Shown here: positions 54,160 through 62,275 of the stretch, one piece after another
Position numbering within the stretch: the first letter of the stretch is position 1
How the letters are laid out: each line of letters opens with the position of its first letter
Assembly: GCF_030010415.1 (NCBI RefSeq)
Contig: NZ_JASCSA010000001.1
Length of the DNA: 64,000 bases
Origin: Cobetia amphilecti
GTDB lineage: Bacteria; Pseudomonadota; Gammaproteobacteria; Pseudomonadales; Halomonadaceae
Direction: 5' to 3' (one strand)
Notes under the pieces: generated by a model
What the model was told of the DNA's origin: nothing
The model's database searches: none
Seen by the model: the letters and a program-made list of their open reading frames with translations, nothing else
Position numbers and translations under genes: made by a program

Positions 54160-55569
54160 ATGACAAAACGCATTGCGATCATTGGCGCAGGGCCGAGTGG
54201 CCTGGCACAGCTGCGCGCCTTTCAATCTGCCGCTGACAAGGGTATCGATATTCCCGAGATAGTCTGTTATGAAAAACAGAGTGACTGGGGTGGCCTGTGG
54301 AATTACAGCTGGCGCACCGGTCTCGATCAGAATGGTGAACCCGTCCACGGCAGTATGTATCGCTACCTGTGGTCCAACGGTCCCAAGGAATGTCTGGAGT
54401 TCGCGGATTATTCCTTCGAGGAGCATTTCGGGCATCCCATCGCCTCGTACCCGCCACGTGCGGTGGTCTTCGACTACATCAAGGGTCGGGTCGAAAAGGC
54501 CGGAGTGCGCAAGTTCATTCGCTTCAATTGCCCGGTGCGTCATGTCAGCTTTGACGATACCAGTGAGCAGTTCACGGTCAGCGTGCATGACCAGCAGGCA
54601 GATGCGGTCGTGCAGGAGCAGTTTGACCACGTCATCGTCGCATCGGGTCACTTCTCGACCCCCAACGTGCCTGAGTTCCAGGGGTTCTCGGAGTTCAATG
54701 GCCGTATCCTGCATGCGCATGACTTCCGCGATGCGCTGGAATTCAAGGACAAGGACCTGCTGCTGATCGGTAGCAGCTACTCCGCTGAAGATATCGGCTC
54801 ACAGTGCTACAAGTACGGCGCTCGCAGCATCACCACCAGCTACCGCACCGCGCCGATGGGCTTCGCCTGGCCGGACAACTGGGAAGAGAAGCCGCTGTTG
54901 CTGAAGGTGGATCGCGATACCGCTTACTTCCGCGATGGCACCAGCAAGAAAATCGATGCCATCATCCTGTGCACCGGCTACCTCCACCACTTCCCATACC
55001 TTGATGAGCCTCTGCGCCTCAAGACAGGCAATCGCATGTGGCCACTTGGCCTGTACAAGGGCGCTGCCTGGGAAGAGAACCCGCGCATGTTCTATCTCGG
55101 CATGCAGGACCAGTGGTACACCTTCAACATGTTCGATGCCCAGGCATGGTGGGTGCGTGACGTGATTCTCGGGGAAATCGCGCTGCCCAGCCGCGAGGCA
55201 ATGCAGGCGGATAGTCAGTCATGGCGTGACAGGGAAGAGACTCTGGACAGTGATGAATCAATGATCCTGTTCCAGGGCGATTACGTTAAGTCACTGATCT
55301 CGGAGACGGATTATCCGAGCTTCGATATCGACGGCGTCAATCGCACCTTCCTCGAGTGGGAACATCACAAGCATGAGAACATCATGACGTTCCGTGATCA
55401 CTCCTATCGCTCGCTGATGACCGGCACACTGGCCCCTCCTCATCACACGCCCTGGCTCGACGCGATGGATGATTCACTGGAAGCCTTCCTGGCGCAGCCC
55501 GACAAGAGCGCCAGACAAACGGGCGACGACAGAGCTACCACCGCGCAGCTCACGACTGACGACGCCTGA
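54160..55569 (+). CDS. tmm: Trimethylamine monooxygenase (bacterial FMO, Tmm)
   Basis: A 469-residue flavin-containing monooxygenase. FAD site GAGPSG at residues 9-14; EKQSDWGGLWNYSW; the FMO signature FNGRILHAHDF at 179-189; NADPH site GSSYSAEDIG at 204-213; MYRYLWSNGPKE; FYLGMQDQWYTFNMFDAQAW. This set matches marine roseobacter Tmm very closely, much better than other FMOs. It oxidises trimethylamine with NADPH and O2 to TMAO in the cytoplasm. The ATG follows AGGAAA by seven bases. A long AT-rich spacer precedes it and a 17-bp terminator follows, so it is likely monocistronic. The tdm partner is 4 kb away on the other strand. Confidence 0.93.
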   Translation: MTKRIAIIGAGPSGLAQLRAFQSAADKGIDIPEIVCYEKQSDWGGLWNYSWRTGLDQNGEPVHGSMYRYLWSNGPKECLEFADYSFEEHFGHPIASYPPRAVVFDYIKGRVEKAGVRKFIRFNCPVRHVSFDDTSEQFTVSVHDQQADAVVQEQFDHVIVASGHFSTPNVPEFQGFSEFNGRILHAHDFRDALEFKDKDLLLIGSSYSAEDIGSQCYKYGARSITTSYRTAPMGFAWPDNWEEKPLLLKVDRDTAYFRDGTSKKIDAIILCTGYLHHFPYLDEPLRLKTGNRMWPLGLYKGAAWEENPRMFYLGMQDQWYTFNMFDAQAWWVRDVILGEIALPSREAMQADSQSWRDREETLDSDESMILFQGDYVKSLISETDYPSFDIDGVNRTFLEWEHHKHENIMTFRDHSYRSLMTGTLAPPHHTPWLDAMDDSLEAFLAQPDKSARQTGDDRATTAQLTTDDA

Positions 55570-55642
55570 GCAGGCCGTCACAGCAAGCAGCCGTCTGAGC
55601 GAGCAAGCCATCTGAGACGACGAGCTTCCTGATCCGCCAGGC

Positions 55643-55683
55643 AACGATGCCGCCGAGTCATGACACGACTCGGCGGCATCGTT
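55643..55683. terminator. Terminator between tmm and the convergent HAD gene
   Basis: AACGATGCCGCCGAGTC and GACTCGGCGGCATCGTT form a 17-base perfect stem with a seven-base loop. Confidence 0.9.
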
Positions 55684-55777
55684 CTATCACTTCACAAGTA
55701 CAACAGCTCACAAGTGCATGAGTGAATCAGAGCAAGCTGCGCAAAGGCCTGCGCCTTGCGGCCGCCCTGCTCACGCC

Positions 55778-56434
55778 CTATACCGCTTCGCGACTGTCGC
55801 TGCTTGGCATATCGCAAAGTGATATCAACGCCTGCGGCTGCGCGATGACCCGCTCCGGCGCCATGCTAGCCAGGCGCTCGGGGCTCTGCCATCCCCAGCT
55901 GACCGCAGCGGCACGACACCCCGCCTCGTGCGCGGCGCGAATGTCGCTGACGGCGTCGCCCACCATCCAGCTGCGCTCCACCGCCACTTGCGGCGCTGCC
56001 AACAGACGCGCCAGCTTGGCCCCCTTGCTGCCAGCGATCTCACCGCCCAGCACCTGTAACACGCAATCCGCCAGGCCGGCGGCGGCGAGCGTGGCATGAA
56101 TCATCTCGCTGTGATTGGCCGACAGCACCATGACGTCGCCCTGTTCGGCGAGTGCCGACAAGGCCTCGCGCATGCCGGTGAAGACCGCCGGCGGCGTCGC
56201 CTGGCGGGTATAGGCAAAGACATGTGCGGCAAAGCGCGCGACGGCCTCGCCCGCAAAGCCCTGCATACGCGCCATCTCCTCGAAGGTCACGTTGTCCAGC
56301 GACTCCCAGCTATCGCGTTCCAGCACGATCGTCCGCCCTTCCAGATGCGCCGCATGTGTGCAGGCCTTGAGGCACAGTGTCAGGCTGTCAGCAATCACAC
56401 CATCAAAATCAAAGACATATAACGCCTTGTTCAT
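55778..56434 (-). CDS. HAD-superfamily phosphatase (phosphoglycolate-phosphatase-like)
   Basis: A 218-residue HAD hydrolase. Motif I DFDGVIADS (residues 9-17), motif II VLSANHS, motif III lysine in GSKGAKLARLL, motif IV MVGDAVSDIRAAHEAG. Typical of Gph/phosphonatase-type enzymes removing phosphate from small metabolites. Its ATG overlaps the phosphodiesterase stop by one base (TAATG), so the two are co-translated and may act on related phosphates. C-terminal residues are variable. Confidence 0.87.
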   Translation of the reverse strand: MNKALYVFDFDGVIADSLTLCLKACTHAAHLEGRTIVLERDSWESLDNVTFEEMARMQGFAGEAVARFAAHVFAYTRQATPPAVFTGMREALSALAEQGDVMVLSANHSEMIHATLAAAGLADCVLQVLGGEIAGSKGAKLARLLAAPQVAVERSWMVGDAVSDIRAAHEAGCRAAAVSWGWQSPERLASMAPERVIAQPQALISLCDMPSSDSREAV

Positions 56435-57363
56435 TATTTTGCTGCCTCAGCTGCCTGCAAGGTATTGCTCAACGGCTCGCGCTCGCGAGTCGGAATCCGC
56501 TCATCGCGCTGCAGAGCGATCAATTCATCGAGCGCCTCCAGCGACTGGGCGGCCTCGAGCGTGTCGTGGAAGAAATAGCGGCGACTGTCATCCATGTAGA
56601 GGTGCAGGTGATTGACGACCTGCTCCTCGCCTATCATCAGCACGCCATAGGCCGGCGGCTCATGACTGCCGGCGAGACAGTCCGCCGCGGAGACCAGATC
56701 CAGTCCGACCTGATGATTGACGCCCGGCAAGGTCGAGAACGAGAGCCCCCGCCAGACACCGCTGGCCGGACGATGCACATGCCCGAACAGCAAGTGCTCG
56801 ACGTTGCCATGCCGCTGGATCACCTCATGCAGCGCCTGTGGATTCTGCAAGCGGATGTCGTCCATATAACGGATGCCGAGGGCCATGGGCGGATGATGCA
56901 GCGCCAGCAGGATACGGCGATCGTGATGCGCGACCAGACAGGCATCCAGCCACGCCAGACGGGACTCGCACAACAGACCGCCATGCTCACCCGCGACGGC
57001 TGAATCGAGCATCACCAGCACGCAATCATCGGCGTCGGGGCCGAAAGCATGCGCATACTGCACGAAGCCTCCGTCATCACGGGGCAGCTCCGGGAAGGCG
57101 GCCTGCAGAGTCTCACGCGCATCGTGATTGCCCATGCCGAGGAAATACGGCATCGACAGTTCTTCCAGCACCTCACGCAGCGCCTGGAAGGCGGCCGGCT
57201 CACCGCGATCGGTCAGGTCACCGCTGATGATCACGCCCTGAGCATCGCCGTGGTGCAGATTGATATCGGCGACGGCAGCCGCCAGCCGTGCTCGTGGGTC
57301 CAGCCCGTAAAGTCGCTTGTCAGGAGCGACCAGATGGGTGTCGGTCAGATGAATCAGTTTCAT
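56434..57363 (-). CDS. Class III cyclic-nucleotide phosphodiesterase-type metallophosphoesterase (CpdA-like)
   Basis: A 309-residue calcineurin-like phosphoesterase. Metal ligands are seen in LIHLTDTHLV, ISGDLTDRG, GMGNHDARE, ALHHPPMALG and LFGHVHRPASG, the full class III PDE set. CpdA hydrolyses cAMP; other members act on different phosphodiesters, so substrate is inferred. The C-terminal 40 residues are a charged helical extension beyond the E. coli CpdA length. The ATG at 57363 begins at the first conserved strand; upstream in-frame ATGs would add up to 39 unsupported residues. Confidence 0.85.
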   Translation of the reverse strand: MKLIHLTDTHLVAPDKRLYGLDPRARLAAAVADINLHHGDAQGVIISGDLTDRGEPAAFQALREVLEELSMPYFLGMGNHDARETLQAAFPELPRDDGGFVQYAHAFGPDADDCVLVMLDSAVAGEHGGLLCESRLAWLDACLVAHHDRRILLALHHPPMALGIRYMDDIRLQNPQALHEVIQRHGNVEHLLFGHVHRPASGVWRGLSFSTLPGVNHQVGLDLVSAADCLAGSHEPPAYGVLMIGEEQVVNHLHLYMDDSRRYFFHDTLEAAQSLEALDELIALQRDERIPTREREPLSNTLQAAEAAK

Positions 57364-57487
57364 GCTATCGCGCGTTCCATGAGTGCCACCTTGAGGGGCC
57401 GCCATTATCAAGCTCTCAGGTGACGACTGCGTGACGCGCACCACGCTCTCTTCGCGCAAAGTCACTCGGGTGCATGACACCTATCAA

Positions 57488-57518
57488 AAACGCCGCAGCG
57501 CTGAGCGCTGCGGCGTTT
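57488..57518. terminator. Terminator between the small membrane gene and the phosphodiesterase gene
   Basis: AAACGCCGCAGCGCT and AGCGCTGCGGCGTTT are a 15-base perfect inverted repeat with a one-base centre. It ends the amtB operon on the minus strand. Almost the same sequence is found at 52954. Confidence 0.85.
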
Positions 57519-57527
57519 GATGTGTCA

Positions 57528-57553
57528 TTGGCAAGCACCGTTGGCAAGCACCT
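57528..57553 (+). repeat. Two 13-bp tandem copies
   Basis: TTGGCAAGCACCG and TTGGCAAGCACCT lie directly after the terminator, downstream of the small membrane protein gene. Confidence 0.65.
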
Positions 57554-57586
57554 AGTGCCCGCGCAAGGGTCGTGATCCTCGGAGGG

Positions 57587-57754
57587 TCAAGGCGTCTTCT
57601 TGCTCTCGAAGGATGCTTTCTCGTGACGCAGGATGTTGGCGCTCAGCGCAATGCAGACGCCAGCGGCGACCAGCAGGCACACCGCTACGGCGCCAGAGTT
57701 GCTGAAGAAGAAGGCGTAGTTGCCAGCGTGTACCACAGTATCGACAGTTTCCAT
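57587..57754 (-). CDS. 55-residue single-span membrane protein downstream of amtB
   Basis: A short gene with AAGGAG eight bases before its ATG. The protein starts METVDTVVHAGNYAFFFSNS, has one membrane segment at about residues 20-40 (SGAVAVCLLVAAGVCIALSA) and a basic tail (RHEKASFESKKTP). I do not recognise a family. It is the next gene after the ammonium transporter on the same strand, 136 bases away, where many bacteria have the PII gene glnK. A role as a small partner or regulator of AmtB is possible but only inferred from position. Confidence 0.75.
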   Translation of the reverse strand: METVDTVVHAGNYAFFFSNSGAVAVCLLVAAGVCIALSANILRHEKASFESKKTP

Positions 57755-57890
57755 TGCAAGGCTCCTTGCGAAAGCGAATATCGGTTGGCTCTACCAGTAC
57801 TGCAATAACGGGGCCAGTCAGCTCTTATCTCGACATCATCTCGACAGACCGGCCCCTTCAGAAGGTGCGCCGGGACTCAGCTACCAAGGC

Positions 57891-59249
57891 TCAGCTGATG
57901 TCCGGACGCTTGTCCATTGGCGCCGCGACCACCCCACCGGAACGAGCCGGTACACTGGAAGATGACTCGGTTGCCATGCTCTCCGGGTAGGCCTTGGCCG
58001 GGACTTCGAACAGATCCAGTCCGAGCACTTCGACATGCGGCGGCACACGCAGCAGATTGAGCTTCTTGAGCACGTAGGCGACACCCCAGCCCGGCACGAA
58101 GCCCGTCACTGCCATCACGACTGCGCCAGTCAGCTGGCCGGTGAAGGAGATGTCCGGCACGCCTTCGCCGACATTCGGGAAGCCAGCGGCGAAGACACCC
58201 ACCAGTACCACGCCGTAGAAGCCGCAGAAGCCATGCACCGCGAAGGCGCCGACGGAGTCATCCAGGCCACGCTTCTCGAGCAGCGCGCCGATCTTCGGCA
58301 TCAGGGCGCCACCGGTGACCGCCAGCACGAAGGCCAGCCCCGGATTGTAGAGATCCAGCCCCGCCGCGACGGTGATGATGCCGCCCAGTGCACCGGACAT
58401 GGTCCAGAACGGGTCACGCGAGGACAGATAGGCGCCGATCACGCCGCCACCGAAGCCCATCAGGGTATTGAAGGCGAAGGCAGAGAGGTTGGTGCGGTTG
58501 CCGTAGATGGTGGTCCAGCCGATGTCACCGGTGTTGAAGATGATGCAGCCGCCCAGGAAGCCGAAGAACCCGACGATGATCAGCATCAGGCCGATCAGGG
58601 TCATCGGCATGTTGTGCGGCGCGATCACCTGCGGCTTGCCATCGTCACTGTACTTGCCGATACGCGCGCCCAGATTGAGCAGCACGCCCAGCGCGAAGAA
58701 GCCGGCCACGGCATGCACCACACCGGCGGCGCCGACATCGTGGTAGCCCAGCTTGTGCAGCATCCAGCCATCCGGGTGCCAGCCCCAGGCGCCCGCCATG
58801 ATCCAGACACCCGCGCCGAGAATCACCGCCAGAATCAGGAAGGCCCCCAGGCGGATGCGTTCGATCACCGCCCCCGAGAGGATGGAGCCGGTGGTCGCCC
58901 CGAACAGGGCAAAGGCGGCGAAGAAGATGCCGGTGCCCATGTCATCGGCGTCGGGTCGCATGCTCGCGCTCCACGGCAGAGCGGCGGAGGCCTCGATGGG
59001 GATCAGCCCGTTGGGGAAGGCGTTGTAGATCCACCAGCCCACGAAGTAGAAGGCGGGGATGATCGAGGCCAGCGTCAGCACGTTCTTCATGCCGGATGCC
59101 AAGGCATTCTTGGAACGGGAGGCACCTATCTCGTAGGCCAGAAAGCCTGCATGGATCAGGAACATGATGGCGGTACACCACCAATAGAACACCTCGATGT
59201 TCATCGCCTGATGCATATCCAATATGCTTTGCAACGTCTTTTCATCCAT
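57891..59249 (-). CDS. amtB: Ammonium transporter (Amt/Rh family)
   Basis: A 452-residue inner-membrane channel with 11 predicted segments. The twin-His pore is seen in GVVHAVAGFFALGVLLN and FAVHGFCGFYGVVLVGVFA; the DMGTGIFFAAFALFGATTG region contains substrate-site aromatics. The N-terminus (MDEKTLQSILDMHQAMNIEV) is not a signal peptide, unlike E. coli AmtB, so it belongs to the non-processed subgroup common in marine bacteria. It conducts ammonium and often methylammonium. AAAGGAGA precedes the ATG, and a sigma-54-type promoter lies about 100 bases upstream. No glnK is adjacent. Confidence 0.93.
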   Translation of the reverse strand: MDEKTLQSILDMHQAMNIEVFYWWCTAIMFLIHAGFLAYEIGASRSKNALASGMKNVLTLASIIPAFYFVGWWIYNAFPNGLIPIEASAALPWSASMRPDADDMGTGIFFAAFALFGATTGSILSGAVIERIRLGAFLILAVILGAGVWIMAGAWGWHPDGWMLHKLGYHDVGAAGVVHAVAGFFALGVLLNLGARIGKYSDDGKPQVIAPHNMPMTLIGLMLIIVGFFGFLGGCIIFNTGDIGWTTIYGNRTNLSAFAFNTLMGFGGGVIGAYLSSRDPFWTMSGALGGIITVAAGLDLYNPGLAFVLAVTGGALMPKIGALLEKRGLDDSVGAFAVHGFCGFYGVVLVGVFAAGFPNVGEGVPDISFTGQLTGAVVMAVTGFVPGWGVAYVLKKLNLLRVPPHVEVLGLDLFEVPAKAYPESMATESSSSVPARSGGVVAAPMDKRPDIS

Positions 59250-59601
59250 CGTCTTTTCTCCTTTACCGGAGCCTGTGGATCAGCGCGCTTCACTGTGCAA
59301 GCGACACTGCCCGTCCGGGGGTTGTTGTTGTTTTTCAAGGGGACCTGCTGGATAAAGCAAGCGACATGCCAGATGATCAAAATTGACCACCCTCAGCAAC
59401 TATCTGTTTTCACTGAATTATTCTTGAAACCGAGAACTCCTCTTCAGATATGAAGCCCCTGAAGCCTTCCCTGCGAGGAGGATGGGCATTATTGAGGCAT
59501 GCCGGTCACGGCATGCACCGAGAGATGACTTGCAGGGCGCTGCATATACGCAAGTCGTTGCTCGCGACTCCTCTCTCATGCTCCCCCTCATTGCAGCAGG
59601 A
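59250..59601. other. 352-base spacer between tdm and amtB
   Basis: No gene is evident. It holds the amtB sigma-54-type promoter near 59356 and, at 59497-59516, GCATGCCG-GTCA-CGGCATGC, a hairpin about 90 bases after the tdm stop that may end tdm transcription although it has no T-run. Confidence 0.55.
59356..59371 (-). promoter_or_regulatory. Sigma-54-type promoter of amtB
   Basis: On the minus strand TGGCATGTCGCTTGCT matches TGGCACRNNNNTTGCW at all but one position, with GG and GC 10 bases apart. Transcription would begin near 59345, giving a leader of about 96 bases. This is the expected nitrogen-control promoter for an ammonium transporter. Confidence 0.7.
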
Positions 59602-62001
59602 TCAGCTACGCACCTTGAGGCGCTCAGGGTCATGGAAAGGCAATGTCACCACCTCTGCGGCGAGACGCTTCTGATGGCCATCCAGCTGGCCGATCTCGAG
59701 CTGGGTACCCGGGCTTGCGAAGTCCGGCGCCAGGCGACACATCGCGATGGAGCGACCGAGCAGCGGCGACTGGGTGGCACTGGTAACCACGCCCACCGGA
59801 TAGCGGCCGTGATAGACGAGATCGCCATGGCTGACCAGCTCGCTGCTGGCCACCTTCAGGCCCATCACACGATGCCGTGATTCCGGCGTCTCGCGTTGCA
59901 GCGCTGCCCGCCCGACGAAGTCATCCTCCTTGCTCTTCATCGGCACGGTGAAGCCGATGCCCGCCTCATAGGGGGAAGTCTGCGGGCAGAATTCATGGCC
60001 GGCGAAGATCAACCCCGCCTCGATTCTCAGCATGTCGAGGGCATCCAGTCCCAGTGGCGCGATGCCATGAGGCTCACCCGCCGCCCAGATCGCCTCCCAC
60101 ACGGATGGGGCGTCCTTGGGATGACACCAGACTTCATAGCCGAGCTCACCGGTATAGCCGGTACGCGACACCATCAGCGGGATTCCATCCGGGCCCGACA
60201 GACGACCGATCATGAAGCGGAACCAGCCCAGCCCTTCGACGTCCGGCTGGGTACGCGCATTCCAGATCAACGGTGCCAGCACCTCACGACTCTTCGGCCC
60301 CTGCAAGGCGATGTTGTGCAGCTGATGGGTGGAATCACGCACCGTGACGCGATAGCCCTGGCGCTGGGCAAGGTCCCTGAGCCACTGGCCGCTGGCCGGA
60401 TCACCACAGATCCAGCGGAAGGTCTGCTCGCCCATGCGGAACAGGGTACCGTCATCGAGCATGCCGCCGGTTTCCTGACACATGGCCGAGTACACCACCT
60501 CACCAATGGAAAGCCGTCGCACGTTGCGGGTCAGTGCATATTGCAACAGGCGTTCGGCGTCCGGTCCGGCGACCTCGAACTTGCGCAGTGCCGAAAGGTC
60601 CATCATCGCGACCCGTTCACGGCAGGCCAGATATTCGGCCCGCGCGCCCCACCCTTCATAGTGCGAGGCCAGCCAGTAGCCGTGGTAATCGATGAACTGC
60701 TTGGTCAAAGCGGACGTGCAGGGATGGAAGGCGGTGGGCAGTGTCATGCGCGGCAATTCCTCGGGCCGGTTGCGATAGGCGATACCGCGGGGGAAGTCAT
60801 GTTCAGCGGCGTAGATACGCACATGGATATCGGTCGGCACCCAGCCATTGGCGGCATCGATGTCGTCCGGGCAGGCCGATGAGGCACAGATGAGGTCACG
60901 GTCGGCGCGCAGCAGCACATAGTCACCGGGACGCGACCAGGGCTCATCCACCGCCAGGGTGCCGCAGGGTTCCACATAGGCATTGAAGAAGAAGTTGATC
61001 GCCGGCCAGCTGGCGCGCTGTCGGATGCCGTGAGACGCGGACAGGGCGTTGTTGAAGTTGATCGTGCAGCTATCGTGGCCGAAGTAGCCGTGGTGCTCGT
61101 AATACTGCGGCGAACAGGCAAGCATGAAGCTGTCATGGCGGCCCACCGTGTCCTGTACCACCTCCAGCATCGGGTGCATGTGCTGATCGAAGAACACTGA
61201 ATAAAGCCCCGGATTTGGCATGCAGTGGCCGGACAGGCTGCGCGTGGCACCGCCATCCAGTCCCAGCTCCTCGCCCTGTGCCCAGGCATTGGCATCGAAG
61301 GCCACGAAGTCGGAACACTGACGACCGGCGACATCGATGATCTGGATCCACTCGCCCTTCTTGACCTCATAGACCTGAGCCGTGCCTGACGAGACCCTGA
61401 CCTCCTGCTTGATCGGCGCCAATGGCACTGGCAGCTGCTCCTGCCCCACCAGCCCCTCGCAGAAGTGCGCGACCTCAAGCTCAGTGGCCAGATGCTTGCC
61501 ATCTAGCAACATGTCATTGCCGGGGGCCAGCAGAATCAGGCGCGCGGCTGGCGCTTCACGCGGCCAGCGAATCTCGGCCGGCAACCCGGCGGCTGACAGG
61601 CTCTGCCACTGTGACAATGGCACCTGCGCGACTCCCAGCGCTGCCAGACGCTGCTGGGTGAACGGGCTTCGTGCCTGCTCGGCCCCACCCTCTTCTTTCC
61701 CTTGCGGCTGGCTGGCAAAGGCATGTTCTTCCAGACAGGTGATGCTGGCGTAGCGCGCGAGTGCCACTGCATCGACGGTATCTGAAGCCTCTCCAGCGTC
61801 TGCTTCTCCAGCCTCACTGCTCTGTCCCTCCCGCCCCCCTGGCGGCAATAGCAGCCACTCGCAGGCCTGGGCCCCATCGGCAGATGACACCTGCACGCTG
61901 TCTCCCGGCGACAGCTCCAGCGCCAGCGCATCCAGCCCGGGTATTCGGTAACGATACGGCTGGCACGGCGTGGCAGCGGGTATCTCGACTGCAAGCTCCA
62001 T
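59602..62001 (-). CDS. tdm: Trimethylamine N-oxide demethylase (TMAO aldolase, Tdm)
   Basis: A 799-residue two-part enzyme. After an N-terminal region of about 200 residues, a DUF1989 domain (about 215-420) shows CSDFVAFDAN, FDQHMHPMLEVVQDTVGRHD, LACSPQYYEHHG and GHDSCTINFNNAL. A GcvT-type tetrahydrofolate domain follows (about 440-799) with MVSRTGYTGELGYEVWC and LDALDMLRIEAGLIF. This DUF1989-GcvT fusion of about 800 residues is the known architecture of Tdm, which splits TMAO to dimethylamine and formaldehyde and can pass the C1 unit to tetrahydrofolate. AGAGGT nine bases before ATG 62001 supports the start. A Ser/Glu/Ala-rich insertion is present near residues 75-100. Confidence 0.9.
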   Translation of the reverse strand: MELAVEIPAATPCQPYRYRIPGLDALALELSPGDSVQVSSADGAQACEWLLLPPGGREGQSSEAGEADAGEASDTVDAVALARYASITCLEEHAFASQPQGKEEGGAEQARSPFTQQRLAALGVAQVPLSQWQSLSAAGLPAEIRWPREAPAARLILLAPGNDMLLDGKHLATELEVAHFCEGLVGQEQLPVPLAPIKQEVRVSSGTAQVYEVKKGEWIQIIDVAGRQCSDFVAFDANAWAQGEELGLDGGATRSLSGHCMPNPGLYSVFFDQHMHPMLEVVQDTVGRHDSFMLACSPQYYEHHGYFGHDSCTINFNNALSASHGIRQRASWPAINFFFNAYVEPCGTLAVDEPWSRPGDYVLLRADRDLICASSACPDDIDAANGWVPTDIHVRIYAAEHDFPRGIAYRNRPEELPRMTLPTAFHPCTSALTKQFIDYHGYWLASHYEGWGARAEYLACRERVAMMDLSALRKFEVAGPDAERLLQYALTRNVRRLSIGEVVYSAMCQETGGMLDDGTLFRMGEQTFRWICGDPASGQWLRDLAQRQGYRVTVRDSTHQLHNIALQGPKSREVLAPLIWNARTQPDVEGLGWFRFMIGRLSGPDGIPLMVSRTGYTGELGYEVWCHPKDAPSVWEAIWAAGEPHGIAPLGLDALDMLRIEAGLIFAGHEFCPQTSPYEAGIGFTVPMKSKEDDFVGRAALQRETPESRHRVMGLKVASSELVSHGDLVYHGRYPVGVVTSATQSPLLGRSIAMCRLAPDFASPGTQLEIGQLDGHQKRLAAEVVTLPFHDPERLKVRS

Positions 62002-62175
62002 CGTGGTGATACCTCTTGTTGTCATGGCAAGTGGGTTCGGCGTTGCACACGTGATGGGGCGAAGCAGCTCCCCGATGTACCTGGATGGTGCATGCCCCCT
62101 TCTGTGACGCACCACGTTCTTCATGGTTAATTAAATTTACTCACAGTAGAGGCGCCGACAATCCATCAAGAGAGG

Positions 62176-62191
62176 TACCCATGAAGGGGTA
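62176..62191. promoter_or_regulatory. NarL-type 7-2-7 binding site between tdm and the sensor gene
   Basis: TACCCAT-GA-AGGGGTA: both heptamers fit TACYYMT in inverted orientation with two bases between, the arrangement NarL and NarP prefer. It lies 85 bases before the kinase ATG and about 175 bases before tdm, and a NarL-like gene is 1.4 kb away. Confidence 0.65.
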
Positions 62192-62275
62192 AGCCGTTCA
62201 CTGGCATGAAGCTTGCTGGTGTGACACTCGAATCAGGGCGCGCCGCAGGGGCGGCGAAACGACAGAGGAACTCGC

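Noticed and set aside
59296..59312. Second sigma-54-like sequence upstream of amtB (GGGCAGTGTCGCTTGCA on the minus strand)
   Set aside because: GG and GC are 11 bases apart, not 10; the site at 59356-59371 has exact spacing and a better match.
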